Below are positions 26,093 to 34,896 of a stretch of 64,000 nucleotides of DNA, piece by piece. The translations under genes were made by a program, and so were the position numbers. Source of the DNA: an uncultured Oscillospiraceae bacterium (GTDB taxonomy: Bacteria; Bacillota; Clostridia; Oscillospirales; Oscillospiraceae); the NCBI GenBank assembly GCA_947588955.1, contig CANPYX010000002.1, forward strand, positions 124,001 to 188,000. The letters are read 5' to 3'. Within the stretch, counting starts at the first letter, position 1. Each line of letters begins with the position of its first letter. The notes under the pieces are model-generated. The model searched no databases. It was not told the DNA's origin and worked only from the letters and a program-made list of their open reading frames with translations.

Positions 26093-26363
26093 CGCCGCTG
26101 TCGTCCTCCCGCTTTTTGTCGTCCTCCGCCTTTATCGCGTGGATCTTTTTGAGAGTGGCGAAGAACAAAAGGCTTGTGACCCCGGCTCCAACGGCGGCCT
26201 CGGTTATGGACAGGTCCGGCGCCTCCAGCGTCAGCCATATCACCGACATTATGAGCGAAAAGCACATGAAGATAATGATGGACGCCAGCAGGTTCCTGGT
26301 GACGCTCACGGATATGGCGCAGATCAAAAGAAACGCGAGAAGTATGCCTTCAAGCAGTGTCAT
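26082..26363 (-). CDS. MbhD-like (DUF4040) antiporter subunit
   Basis: The 93-residue protein has two to three membrane helices and the sequence SLIMSVIWLTLEAPDLSITEAAVGAGVTSLLFFATLKK, broken by a basic/acidic tail. The APDLSITEAAVGAG motif is the hallmark of MbhD and the C-terminal domain of MrpA. It overlaps both neighbours (ATGA with mrpG, 11 bases with the mrpB-like gene), indicating tight coupling. Confidence 0.85.
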   Translation of the reverse strand: MTLLEGILLAFLLICAISVSVTRNLLASIIIFMCFSLIMSVIWLTLEAPDLSITEAAVGAGVTSLLFFATLKKIHAIKAEDDKKREDDSGDEK

Positions 26364-26761
26364 TCTCCCTCTTCCTCCTTATTGCTCTCCTCAAGGGCAT
26401 GGCGATTGATCTCCACGCTGCTGCGCTCAAGTCCCTGCTCGTCGTCGGGCTCCCGGTTGGCAGCGGTGTATTTTCCGTTTGAAAGCTCCATAAGCATTAT
26501 GAGGTGACTTGCCACGGGGCTTGTTATCCACACCAGCGCCACGATAACAAGGAGCTTTACGGTGGTGGCGTTGAAGCCGTGGTAAAAGCAGGTACCCAGG
26601 ACAATGCCCAAGAGCCCCAGGGTGTCCCCCAGGGCGGCGGAGTGCATACGGTTCAACACAAATTTGAATCTGAAATTGCCCACCACGGAGCTTACGATGA
26701 AGAAAAGCCCGAAGGCGAGGCAGAGGGTGCCGAATACGAACCTTATCCAGTGCATTGTCAT
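26360..26761 (-). CDS. mrpG: MrpG-like antiporter subunit
   Basis: The 133-residue protein has three membrane helices. The MrpG/MnhG signature RFKFVLNRMHSAALGDTLGL is clear and is followed by ITSPVASHLIMLM. The hydrophilic C-terminus (~45 residues, Glu-rich) is longer than usual. Its start overlaps the mrpF stop (ATGA). Confidence 0.87.
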   Translation of the reverse strand: MTMHWIRFVFGTLCLAFGLFFIVSSVVGNFRFKFVLNRMHSAALGDTLGLLGIVLGTCFYHGFNATTVKLLVIVALVWITSPVASHLIMLMELSNGKYTAANREPDDEQGLERSSVEINRHALEESNKEEEGE

Positions 26762-27141
26762 GTTCCGTTCCTCCTGTGGCGGCGTTCAACGTGGGCGCTG
26801 CGGACGGCCTCGCTGTTTTCCCGGCTGCGTCTGCGGCTCTTTAGCTGGTCGGCGCGCCACTGCCTGTATACTCCTATGTCCATCTTTGTAAGCACCGCCA
26901 CCGCCAAAAACGAGAACATGGCGTAGACGATGGCGATATCCACAAGCCAGTCCTCGCGAAGCCTCAGCACAAGGCACGCGATGAGGCATATGGACTGCGT
27001 GCCGACCATGTTAACGCCAACTATTCTGTCGGACATCCGAGGCCCCACAAAGGTGCGAAACAGCATAACAAGTGCGCAGGCGGCAAGCACCACCATAGCG
27101 CCCGTGAGTACCCTAGGCGCCAAAGCTGTCAAGGGGTCCAT
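26758..27141 (-). CDS. mrpF: MrpF-like antiporter subunit
   Basis: The ~127-residue protein has three membrane helices and the MrpF pattern FVGPRMSDRIVGVNMVGT and DIAIVYAMFSFLAVAVLTK. ATG 27141 overlaps the mrpE stop (TGATG) and lies seven bases after GGAGG; an upstream ATG at 27156 overlaps that ribosome site. A basic, Arg-rich tail follows the last helix. Confidence 0.87.
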   Translation of the reverse strand: MDPLTALAPRVLTGAMVVLAACALVMLFRTFVGPRMSDRIVGVNMVGTQSICLIACLVLRLREDWLVDIAIVYAMFSFLAVAVLTKMDIGVYRQWRADQLKSRRRSRENSEAVRSAHVERRHRRNGT

Positions 27142-27602
27142 CAGCCTTCCTCCCATCTTTCAAGCTTTTCCACAAAAACGCTTTCGTCGAGTCCCTCCGC
27201 CATGCTCCTGTCCAGGCAGTGGACCAGGTATTCCCCGTCCTTGAGGCTTCCCGTTATTGTACCCGGAGTCATGGTAATGGCGTTTGCCAAAAGAACTCTG
27301 CCCGTCTCGGTCTTGACCCTCTCGGTTTTGAACCCGGCGACAACGGGGTCCGGCTCCTTATGTGAGTAGATGTATGGGAGAAGGGCGAAGGCGGAGCGGA
27401 ATATCTCGCCGACGACCGTCAGAAAGAAAGCAAAGAGCTTTGGGAGCCGCTTGAAATTATACATGTCGCGCTTTGGGCTGTAGTGCATAAAGCGGCAGCA
27501 GAAAAGGTAGAGCAGAGCGGAGATCACCGCCCCGAATATCGCCACCTCCCAGTTGAGCTTGCCGTTCAAAAGGACCCAAACCGCAAAAAACAAGATAAAC
27601 AT
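27141..27602 (-). CDS. mrpE: MrpE-like antiporter subunit, first gene of the antiporter operon
   Basis: The 153-residue protein has MrpE hallmarks: two N-terminal helices, then LLANAITMTPGTITGSL near the C-terminal half. ATG 27602 follows GGGAGG. The operon order E-F-G-(MbhD)-(MbhE+B)-C-D-D-D-D follows Mbh rather than the standard Bacillus mrpABCDEFG order. The divergent cwlD gene lies across a 185-base AT-rich gap. Confidence 0.87.
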   Translation of the reverse strand: MFILFFAVWVLLNGKLNWEVAIFGAVISALLYLFCCRFMHYSPKRDMYNFKRLPKLFAFFLTVVGEIFRSAFALLPYIYSHKEPDPVVAGFKTERVKTETGRVLLANAITMTPGTITGSLKDGEYLVHCLDRSMAEGLDESVFVEKLERWEEG

Positions 27603-27787
27603 CTGTACGCCTCCCACTGTATATAGTGATATTTTAGTAAAAACCGGCGCAATTGTAAACATTCAGAATCAATGAAAATCAGGCTGAAAAAAATAAAAAT
27701 TAGTGATTTTTTTAAAGTCTGTGTTATAATCAGTATAGAGCGCCCTTTTGACGAATACTCTGGAAACGTGAAAGGGGAGCTGAAAGC

Positions 27788-28498
27788 ATGAATAAAGCCT
27801 TTGCCATACGCCTCGTCTGCGCCGCTGTCGCGGTTTGTCTTGTGGCGGGTGCGGCAGTGAATATTTGCCTGAGCTTGCGCCCCGGGACGGCGGCGAGGGT
27901 GCGCGTACCGGGCAGGAACATCGCGACGCTTGTCCTTGACCCCGGACACGGCGGAGCGGACGGCGGAGCCGTATCTGTCACCGGGACAAGCGAAAGTGCT
28001 ATAAATATGGAGATTGCCGAAAGGTGCCGGGCGTTGGCGGGGCTATTCGGCGTCACGGCGGAGATGACAAGGGACAGCGAGGAGCTTCAATATCCCGATG
28101 ACGCGTCCACCATACGCGCAAAAAAGGTCTGGGACACAAAGCATAGGACGGAGTTCATTAATTCCACGGAAAACGCGGTGCTCATAAGTATTCACCAGAA
28201 TAAATACACCACTGCCGGACCCCACGGCTGTCAGGTATTGTACGCTCCCACCGTGGGCAGCCGGGAGCTTGCGGAGGGCCTTCAGGAGCTTTTGCGTCAG
28301 GTGGCAGGGGAGGACAAGAGGAACGCCGCGCAGATAGGGAAGGAGATCTATATAATGAACCACGTCACTTGTCCCGCGGTACTGGTGGAGTGCGGGTTCG
28401 TATCAAACGTTGTGGAAGCGAAAAGGCTTGAGGACCCAAAGTATCAGCTCAAGTTGGCAGCGATGATCGTCGGCGGATACCTTGAAGGCATAAGTTAA
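27788..28498 (+). CDS. cwlD: N-acetylmuramoyl-L-alanine amidase, CwlD-like
   Basis: The 236-residue amidase_3 protein has an N-terminal signal anchor (~residues 5-30). Zinc-binding and catalytic motifs are present: VLDPGHGGADGGA (His, near residue 56), NMEIAERC (Glu), LISIHQN (His) and VLVECGFVSN (catalytic Glu). Length and motif spacing match CwlD, which removes peptide side chains from spore-cortex peptidoglycan to make muramic-delta-lactam with PdaA. TATAAT at 27725-27730 is a possible -10 box. Other small amidases share the fold, so the cwlD name rests on size, signal anchor and the sporulating context. Confidence 0.8.
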   Translation: MNKAFAIRLVCAAVAVCLVAGAAVNICLSLRPGTAARVRVPGRNIATLVLDPGHGGADGGAVSVTGTSESAINMEIAERCRALAGLFGVTAEMTRDSEELQYPDDASTIRAKKVWDTKHRTEFINSTENAVLISIHQNKYTTAGPHGCQVLYAPTVGSRELAEGLQELLRQVAGEDKRNAAQIGKEIYIMNHVTCPAVLVECGFVSNVVEAKRLEDPKYQLKLAAMIVGGYLEGIS

Positions 28499-28522
28499 CA
28501 TAATGTCGCAAATTCATATCAG

Positions 28523-28583
28523 GTTTACATAACATTTAAGTTTACATAATTTATAGGTTTACATAATACTAGAGTTTACATAA
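28523..28583 (+). repeat. Four GTTTACATAA direct repeats with a 17-bp period upstream of radA
   Basis: Exact copies of GTTTACATAA begin at 28523, 28540, 28557 and 28574, each exactly 17 bp apart. The seven-base spacers differ (CATTTAA, TTTATAG, TACTAGA). The last copy ends 16 bases before the radA ATG. This suggests an array of binding sites for a regulator or an iteron-like element; the same motif recurs upstream of spoIIM. Confidence 0.9.
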
Positions 28584-28599
28584 CTGGAGGCACTAAAGA

Positions 28600-29967
28600 A
28601 TGAAGGCTAAGACCACCTATTTCTGTACCGAGTGCGGCAACGAATTTCCAAAGTGGAGCGGACAGTGCGCCGTTTGTGGGGCGTGGAACTCGCTGGTTGA
28701 GCAGGCGGTGGAAAAGAAGGACAGCCGAAAGCCCTCCGTAAGCTCCGGTAAGCTGCCAAAAAAGGTCCCTGTGACACTGAAAGAAGTGGATGTCACCGAG
28801 GAGCTGCGGTTTGATACAGGGCTCGGTGAGCTGGACAGGGTGCTCGGCGGAGGAGGCGTCAGGGGCTCGCTTGTACTTGTGGGCGGCGCGCCGGGTATAG
28901 GAAAATCCACGCTTTTGCTTCAAATATGCCAGCATATCGGTGAAAAATACCGTATTCTATATGTGACAGGCGAGGAATCGGAGCGTCAGCTTAAAATGCG
29001 CGCGCAGAGGTTGGGTGTGAACAGCCCGAACCTACTGGTGCTGTCCGAGACCAACATCACCGATATTCTTGAGGCGGTGGACGAATCCGCGCCGGAGATA
29101 CTGATAATCGACTCCATCCAGACATTGTATTCGCCTGATCTCACAAGTGCTCCCGGAAGTGTGGGGCAGGTCAAGGATTGCACCATGACGCTCATGCAGC
29201 TTGCCAAAAGCTCAGGCATTACCGTATTTGTGATAGGTCACGTCAACAAGGAGGGCGCCATCGCGGGTCCCAAGGTTTTGGAGCATATGGTGGACTGTGT
29301 ACTGTATTTTGAGGGTGAACAGTCAGCCAACTACCGTATATTGCGTGCCGCGAAAAACAGATTTGGCTCAACCAATGAGATCGGCGTATTTGAGATGGCT
29401 CAGCGCGGGCTTGTGGAGGTTCCGAATCCCTCGGAGCTGCTGCTTTCCGGAAGGCCAAAAAATACGCCCGGCACGTGCGTTGCCTGTATCATGGAGGGCT
29501 CCAGACCGGTGTTGGCGGAGATTCAGGCGCTTTTGACGCCATCCAGCTTTAACGTCCCAAGGCGCACGTCAAACGGGCTTGACTACAACCGGGCGATGCT
29601 TTTGATGGCCGTTCTGGAAAAGCGCGGTGGGCTGAGGGTCGGCGGAGCCGACAGTTATGTGAACGTGATAGGCGGACTTTATATAAATGAGCCGGCGGCG
29701 GATCTGGCGGCAATGCTGGCAATGGCGTCAAGCTACCGGGACATACCGATACCTGACGATCTTGTGGCAATCGGAGAGGTCGGATTGACCGGAGAGCTGC
29801 GCCAGGTTACACAGCTTGAACAGAGACTCTCGGAAATTGCGCGTCACGGCTTCAAAAGCGCGATCATACCGAAACAGCACAAGGGAAAGCTCGCGGCGCC
29901 CACGGGGCTCAAGCTTTGGGAGGCGGCAAGCATAAGAGACGCCATGGAGCTCATCCTGGCAAAATAG
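28600..29967 (+). CDS. radA: DNA repair protein RadA
   Basis: The 455-residue protein has the full RadA layout: a C4 zinc finger (CTECGNEFPKWSGQCAVCG, residues 8-26), a RecA-like ATPase with Walker A GGAPGIGKST near residue 95, the RadA-specific KNRFGS motif, and a Lon-protease-like C-terminal domain (GGLYINEPAADLA onward). RadA is a hexameric helicase promoting branch migration in recombination. ACTGGAGG precedes the ATG. The repeat array at 28523-28583 lies in its leader or promoter. Confidence 0.97.
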   Translation: MKAKTTYFCTECGNEFPKWSGQCAVCGAWNSLVEQAVEKKDSRKPSVSSGKLPKKVPVTLKEVDVTEELRFDTGLGELDRVLGGGGVRGSLVLVGGAPGIGKSTLLLQICQHIGEKYRILYVTGEESERQLKMRAQRLGVNSPNLLVLSETNITDILEAVDESAPEILIIDSIQTLYSPDLTSAPGSVGQVKDCTMTLMQLAKSSGITVFVIGHVNKEGAIAGPKVLEHMVDCVLYFEGEQSANYRILRAAKNRFGSTNEIGVFEMAQRGLVEVPNPSELLLSGRPKNTPGTCVACIMEGSRPVLAEIQALLTPSSFNVPRRTSNGLDYNRAMLLMAVLEKRGGLRVGGADSYVNVIGGLYINEPAADLAAMLAMASSYRDIPIPDDLVAIGEVGLTGELRQVTQLEQRLSEIARHGFKSAIIPKQHKGKLAAPTGLKLWEAASIRDAMELILAK

Positions 29968-30127
29968 GTTCCAAAAACGAATATGGGCTTTTTTGCCCGT
30001 TTTCCCCTCCCCCACATTAAACAAAATTTTTATTTTGTTCAATTACGTATGGATTTTTCAAGAGCAGTATGCTATAATGCTTTTTGGGCTTTCCGCCACT
30101 TCCCCGGCTTACAAAGGAGATTTTAAA

Positions 30128-31171
30128 ATGGACTACCGTACCGAGGCGCCTGAGATCATCAGGAGCTTTCTCAATTACCACGAGAATATCGTCGGACATT
30201 CACGCAAAACCGTGGACGAATACTATCTTGACCTACGGACCTTTTTCAGGTACATGAAGCTTGTAAAAAACGGCTTGCCCAGGGACACTCCCCTTGACAA
30301 TATCTCCATAGCCGATGTGGACCTGGAATTTGTAAAGTCGGTTAACTTATCCGACGTCTACGACTATCTGGGCTATATGTCCCGCGACCGGGTGAAAAAT
30401 CGGAACGCCAATGACCCGGAGTTTGGTCTAAACTCCGCTTCCAGAGCGCGCAAGGTATCTACAATTCGCTCCTTTTATAAATATCTCACGCTGAAAACAC
30501 ATCAAATTGAGTCAAATCCAATACAGGACCTTGATTCGCCGAAAATTATGAAATCCCTGCCTAGGTATCTGAGTCTTTCCGAGTCCGAGCGGCTCCTGGA
30601 CAGTGTTGACGGGAAAAACAAGGAGAGAGATTACTGTATCCTGACGATTTTCCTCAACTGCGGGCTTCGTATTTCAGAGCTTGTGGGGCTCAATCTCAGC
30701 GATGTGCGCGCCGACCACCTGAGAGTGCTGGGCAAGGGCAACAAGGAGCGTGTGGTATACATCAACGACGCTGTCGCCGAGGCGATAAACGACTATCTCC
30801 AGGTGCGCAAAACCGTTGCGCCCCTAAATAAAAACGCTCTTTTCCTCTCCTCGCGCAGAGAGAGGATATCAAAGTCCACCGTCCACGCCCTGGTGAAGAA
30901 GCACCTGGGAGAGGCCGGGATCGACGAGACGAAATACTCCGCCCACAAGCTCCGCCACACGGCGGCGACGCTTATGCTCCACTCCGGCGTCGATGTCCGC
31001 ACGCTCCAGGAGCTTCTGGGTCATGAGCACCTGAACACCACGGAGATCTACACCCACGTGGAAAACGAGGGCCTGCGCGAAGCCGCCATGCTCTCTCCCC
31101 TGTCCGGCCACAAAAAGCCGTCAAAACCCGCCGCCCAGAACGATACCCTTGATGACGTTGACGAGGAATGA
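30128..31171 (+). CDS. Tyrosine recombinase, XerC/XerD-like
   Basis: The 347-residue tyrosine recombinase has an N-terminal SAM-like core-binding domain (residues ~5-130) and a catalytic domain containing GLRISELVGL (Arg), HKLRHTAAT (His, Arg), LGHEHLNTTEIYTH (His, Tyr). All five catalytic positions are visible. ATG 30128 follows AAAGGAG; an extended -10 (TATGCTATAAT, core 30073-30078) precedes it. It is ~50 residues longer than typical XerC/D, with an extra stretch near residues 85-110 and a hydrophilic tail. A second, standard-length XerD is 4 kb away, so this may be the XerC partner or a specialised integrase. No element ends are visible around it. Confidence 0.85.
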   Translation: MDYRTEAPEIIRSFLNYHENIVGHSRKTVDEYYLDLRTFFRYMKLVKNGLPRDTPLDNISIADVDLEFVKSVNLSDVYDYLGYMSRDRVKNRNANDPEFGLNSASRARKVSTIRSFYKYLTLKTHQIESNPIQDLDSPKIMKSLPRYLSLSESERLLDSVDGKNKERDYCILTIFLNCGLRISELVGLNLSDVRADHLRVLGKGNKERVVYINDAVAEAINDYLQVRKTVAPLNKNALFLSSRRERISKSTVHALVKKHLGEAGIDETKYSAHKLRHTAATLMLHSGVDVRTLQELLGHEHLNTTEIYTHVENEGLREAAMLSPLSGHKKPSKPAAQNDTLDDVDEE

Positions 31172-31220
31172 AGGGTATGGGATACAAACGGTGAAATCAC
31201 GTAATAAAAACGGGAAAATT

Positions 31221-31247
31221 CGTCAAGTTGCCGTTGCCAACTTGACG
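31221..31247 (+). promoter_or_regulatory. 27-bp palindromic operator in the nadBC promoter
   Basis: CGTCAAGTTG (31221-31230), seven bases, then the perfect inverted copy CAACTTGACG (31238-31247). It covers the -35 box (31234-31239), so a bound repressor would block RNA polymerase. Gram-positive NAD genes are often repressed by NiaR or NrtR proteins; which one binds here is not known. Confidence 0.8.
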
Positions 31248-31262
31248 TAATGTTGATATAAT
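31234..31262 (+). promoter_or_regulatory. nadBC promoter
   Basis: TTGCCA (31234-31239) and TATAAT (31257-31262) are 17 bases apart, with a short leader to nadB at 31304. Confidence 0.8.
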
Positions 31263-31303
31263 ACAGTTTACTATTCTTCTGCTGTACGAAAGAGGGTCAT
31301 GAT

Positions 31304-32845
31304 ATGCTTCGTTATGCCATTGACGGCTCGGTGGTTGCTGAGAGGCACTCAAATTATGACGTGGTCATTGTCGGCGCGGGGATCGCGGGGCTTTATTGCG
31401 CGCTGAACCTCTCCCCTTCCCTCAAGTGCTGTGTCTTTGCCAAGGAGACCATTGACATCTCCAACTCCTGGCTCGCCCAGGGCGGAATCGCCGTTGTCAC
31501 GGCGCCTGACGACGACCCGGAGCTGCACTTCAAGGATACGATCGTTGCCGGCGCCGGGCTTTGCGACGAGGCGGCGGTACACGTGCTTGTGGACGAGGGA
31601 CCGATGGACATACGCACGCTCATAAAAATGAACGTGCCCTTTGACCTCAACGAGTACGGCGAGCTGGACAGGACCCGTGAGGGTGGGCACCACAAGAACC
31701 GCATCCTCCACGCCGGCGGAGACGCCACGGGACGCGAGACGGTGAAGACGCTGGCGTACATCGCCTCACAGCGGGACAATATAATCTTCCGGGACAACAC
31801 CTTTTTTGTGGACATACTCACCGACGGCAAGGGCGTCGCGGGGCTCATCGTCAAAGACGACGACGGCGTTTATGAGACCGTAGCCACCCGCCACCTTGTG
31901 CTGTGTACCGGCGGCATAGGGCAGGTTTTCTCGACCAGCACAAACCCGGCTGTCGCCACGGGAGACGGTCTTGCCGCCGCCATACGCGCCGGCGCGGAGC
32001 TGCGGGGCATGGAGTTTATCCAGTTCCACCCCACCGGTCTATGGTCGCAGGACCCGGAGGGCAGGGCGTTCCTCATCTCCGAATCAGTTCGCGGCGAGGG
32101 TGGGCTTCTCAAAAATTCCGAGGGCGTCCGCTTCATGGTGGGCAAGCACGAGCTTGCGGAGCTGGCTCCACGGGATATTGTCGCCAGGGGCATTTATAAC
32201 GAGATGAGACGTACCGGCGAGAGCCACGTCTTCATCGACATCACCTCCCAGCCCGAGGAGGAGCTGGCGCACCGCTTCCCCACCATCTACAACGAATGCC
32301 TGCGCCGGGGCATAAATATTGCCCACGATTTCATCCCCGTCTGTCCCGTTCACCACTACATGATGGGCGGCGTAAAGACGGACCTCTATGCCCGCACCTG
32401 CGTCCCCGGGCTCTACGCCTGTGGAGAGACGGCATCCACGGGCGTACACGGCGCAAACCGCCTCGCCTCCAACTCTATGCTGGAGTGCCTTGTATTCGGC
32501 CGCCGCGCGGCGGAGGACATAAACGCCACCTTCTCCCCTGCCCTTTCAAGCTCCGAGGAGCTTATGCCCGCCCTTCCCGTAAGACCTGAGCTTGACATCG
32601 ACTTCATGGAGCTGCGCCACAAAATGCAGCGCATAATGAGCGAAAACTGCTTTGTTGTCCGCACAAGGGAGGGACTTGAATCGGCGCTGGCTCAAATGAA
32701 GGAGATACTCGGAGCACTTTCCGCCGGCTTCTCCGGCTCAAAGAAGTATGACGAGGACCTGAGCCTCGCCATCATATCCGTGGCAATAATCGAATCCGCC
32801 CTGGCGCGCCGTGAGAGCATCGGCGCCCACTACCGTGAAAGCTGA
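31304..32845 (+). CDS. nadB: L-aspartate oxidase NadB
   Basis: The 513-residue flavoprotein of the succinate dehydrogenase/fumarate reductase family converts L-aspartate to iminoaspartate, the first step of de novo NAD synthesis. It shows the FAD motif VIVGAGIAGLYCAL (near residue 25), SNSWLAQGGIA, the substrate-binding QFHPTGLW and HHYMMGG segments, and GANRLASNSMLE. AGAGGG precedes the ATG. It forms an operon with nadC. The quinolinate synthase nadA, usually beside nadB, is not in this window. Confidence 0.95.
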   Translation: MLRYAIDGSVVAERHSNYDVVIVGAGIAGLYCALNLSPSLKCCVFAKETIDISNSWLAQGGIAVVTAPDDDPELHFKDTIVAGAGLCDEAAVHVLVDEGPMDIRTLIKMNVPFDLNEYGELDRTREGGHHKNRILHAGGDATGRETVKTLAYIASQRDNIIFRDNTFFVDILTDGKGVAGLIVKDDDGVYETVATRHLVLCTGGIGQVFSTSTNPAVATGDGLAAAIRAGAELRGMEFIQFHPTGLWSQDPEGRAFLISESVRGEGGLLKNSEGVRFMVGKHELAELAPRDIVARGIYNEMRRTGESHVFIDITSQPEEELAHRFPTIYNECLRRGINIAHDFIPVCPVHHYMMGGVKTDLYARTCVPGLYACGETASTGVHGANRLASNSMLECLVFGRRAAEDINATFSPALSSSEELMPALPVRPELDIDFMELRHKMQRIMSENCFVVRTREGLESALAQMKEILGALSAGFSGSKKYDEDLSLAIISVAIIESALARRESIGAHYRES

Positions 32846-32856
32846 GAGGAGAAAAC

Positions 32857-33690
32857 ATGGATTTCATAGGACTTGACAGGCTAATTCTTGACGCCCTTGC
32901 CGAGGACCTGGGCACCGGCGACATAACTACCCAGAGCTGTATTCCAGAGGACGCCGTATCCTCCGGAACCTTCAGAGCAAAGCAGGACGGCGTTTTCTGC
33001 GGCATGGAAGTGCTCACAAGAGTGTTCCGTCTGGTGGACGAAAAGGTCACCGTCACTCCCCTGGTAAAGGACGGGGATGAGGTGAAAAAGGGAGACGGCA
33101 TCGCCGACATAACCGGCCCCTCGCGCTCCGTGCTCTACGGTGAGCGTGTGGCGCTGAACCTGGTCCAGCACATGTCCGGCGTCGCCACAGCCACGAGACG
33201 CGCTGTGAACGCCGTGGAGGGCACCGGGGCGATAATCGTGGACACCCGCAAGATGACGCCCGGTCTGCGCGTCCTGGAAAAGTACGCGGTGAAGGCGGGC
33301 GGCGGCAACAACCACAGGTTCAACCTCGCCGACGGCGTTCTCATCAAGGACAACCACATCGTCGCGGCGGGCGGCATCGCTCAGGCGATCTCGGCGGTGC
33401 GTCGCAACGCTCCCCACACCCTCCGCGTGGAGATCGAGGCGGAGACGGTGGACCAGGTACGCCAATCGCTTGACGCCGGAGCGGACATTATCATGTTGGA
33501 CAACATGACCAACGAGATGATGGCGGAGTGCGTCAGGCTCATAGGCGGGCGCGCCATCACCGAGGCAAGCGGCAACATGGGCGAGCGGGACCTTCGCGCC
33601 GTCGCCGAAACAGGCATTAACTACATCTCCATCGGCGCCCTCACACACTCCGTCACGGCACTGGACATAAGCCTCAAGTTTTCAAAATAA
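32857..33690 (+). CDS. nadC: Nicotinate-nucleotide pyrophosphorylase (carboxylating) NadC
   Basis: The 277-residue quinolinate phosphoribosyltransferase makes nicotinate mononucleotide from quinolinate and PRPP. The family signatures are complete: LNLVQHMSGVATATRR, VDTRKMTPGLRVLEKYAV, GGGNNHRFNLADGVLIKDNHI, VEIEAETVDQ and MLDNMT. It starts 12 bases after nadB with GAGGAG upstream, under the same operator-controlled promoter. Confidence 0.96.
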   Translation: MDFIGLDRLILDALAEDLGTGDITTQSCIPEDAVSSGTFRAKQDGVFCGMEVLTRVFRLVDEKVTVTPLVKDGDEVKKGDGIADITGPSRSVLYGERVALNLVQHMSGVATATRRAVNAVEGTGAIIVDTRKMTPGLRVLEKYAVKAGGGNNHRFNLADGVLIKDNHIVAAGGIAQAISAVRRNAPHTLRVEIEAETVDQVRQSLDAGADIIMLDNMTNEMMAECVRLIGGRAITEASGNMGERDLRAVAETGINYISIGALTHSVTALDISLKFSK

Positions 33691-33697
33691 CGGAAAA

Positions 33698-34800
33698 ATG
33701 GACAATAAAGACATTTTCCGCCTCTTTACGCCGGTTGAGCCTATTAAAATTGAAAGCCGGGATTCCTGCCACGGGGACGCGGACTTCCGCCGGACGCTGA
33801 TCGGCGAGTTTCCCGACGGGGCGCTTCCCGGAGGGGCGGGAAACAGGCTGGTGGTGAAGCTCGCCGCCAACGGGTTTACGGACCCGGAGCACCTTGCGAT
33901 GTGGGAGCGGCTTGCGCGGGAATATCGGGCGCTTGGGTACTACTGCCCGGAGATATTGCGTGACATCGCCGGGAATTTCCCTCAAGCAGACTACGAGGGC
34001 CGGCGGTGCGTTGTTTGGGCGGAGGAATTTGCCCGCTATACGCTGGCTGACAACGTAGAAGTAACCATCACCCTCCCTGACGGGCGGTACACCTACTACG
34101 ACGACGCGCTCCTTATGGACGCTCGGGTTGCCGCAAAACGCTTTGACTTCTCCCCTCTCCCCTCCGCCTACGCCTTATTTGACATCTTTGACAAAAACGA
34201 CGCAGAGCCCGAGGTTCTGGAGGTTGCCCACGACTGGCTAAAGGCGGCACTGGCGCTGCCTGAGCGTTTCCGTAAGCGCGCACTGGGGATCTGGGATCGC
34301 TGGGAGGACAACCGGGCGTATGTACGCGCAGCCGCTACGGTGAGATACCCACCTCCATCTTCCAGTCGGACATCAACAGATCCAACATCCTTTTGGACGA
34401 GGCGGGCGCCTTCCGTGGCGTCATAGACTTCAATATCGCGGGGCGCGACACGCTTTTGAACCTCATCATGCGGGAGGCTCCCTTCACTTATGGCGACACC
34501 GGTGAGAGCACGGAGGACCTGACACCCGGCGAGCTTGCGCGGCGTGAAAACGACGAAGCAGTCAGGTACATAAAGTACGCCCTCTCAGTCGCCGGTCGGG
34601 AGTACTGTTTCTCGGACGCCGAGCGTGAGCTTGCCCTGCCCCTGTTCCGCTGTGTCAAGCCGCTATGGTGGACCAACAGGGAATGTCTCGATGCCGCGAA
34701 GACAGACGATGATATTGTCGCCGCCCTTGACGAGGCGGAGCGCCTTTTGACGGAGGACTTTGCGTTTGCGTCGGAGATGGAAGGATCTAAGGAGCTTTAA
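33698..34800 (+). pseudogene. Phosphotransferase/kinase-like gene broken by a frameshift
   Basis: Frame 1 (33698 to ~34335) and frame 3 (~34320-34800) together give one ~367-residue protein of the aminoglycoside phosphotransferase / small-molecule kinase fold. The first half ends in RFRKRALGIWDRWEDNR. The second half continues with YGEIPTSIFQSDINRSNILL, the catalytic-loop region, then GVIDFNIAGRD, the metal-binding Asp region. The switch lies at about 34318-34336 and fits a one-base deletion. The usual His of the HxD catalytic loop reads Gln-Ser-Asp here. The gene begins seven bases after nadC, so it may once have belonged to the NAD operon. It could be a real pseudogene or a sequencing error. 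Confidence 0.75.
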
Positions 34801-34896
34801 AAGGAAATTATTTTCTCAAATAATGTGTTATTTTGGGACAGTCAAACGAAACCGCTCCGGCATTTCTGTCGGGGCGGTTCCATTTTTATTAAGGAG

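Noticed and set aside
28523-28583. The four phased repeats as a CRISPR array
   Set aside because: The repeat is only 10 bases with 7-base spacers, and no cas gene is present.
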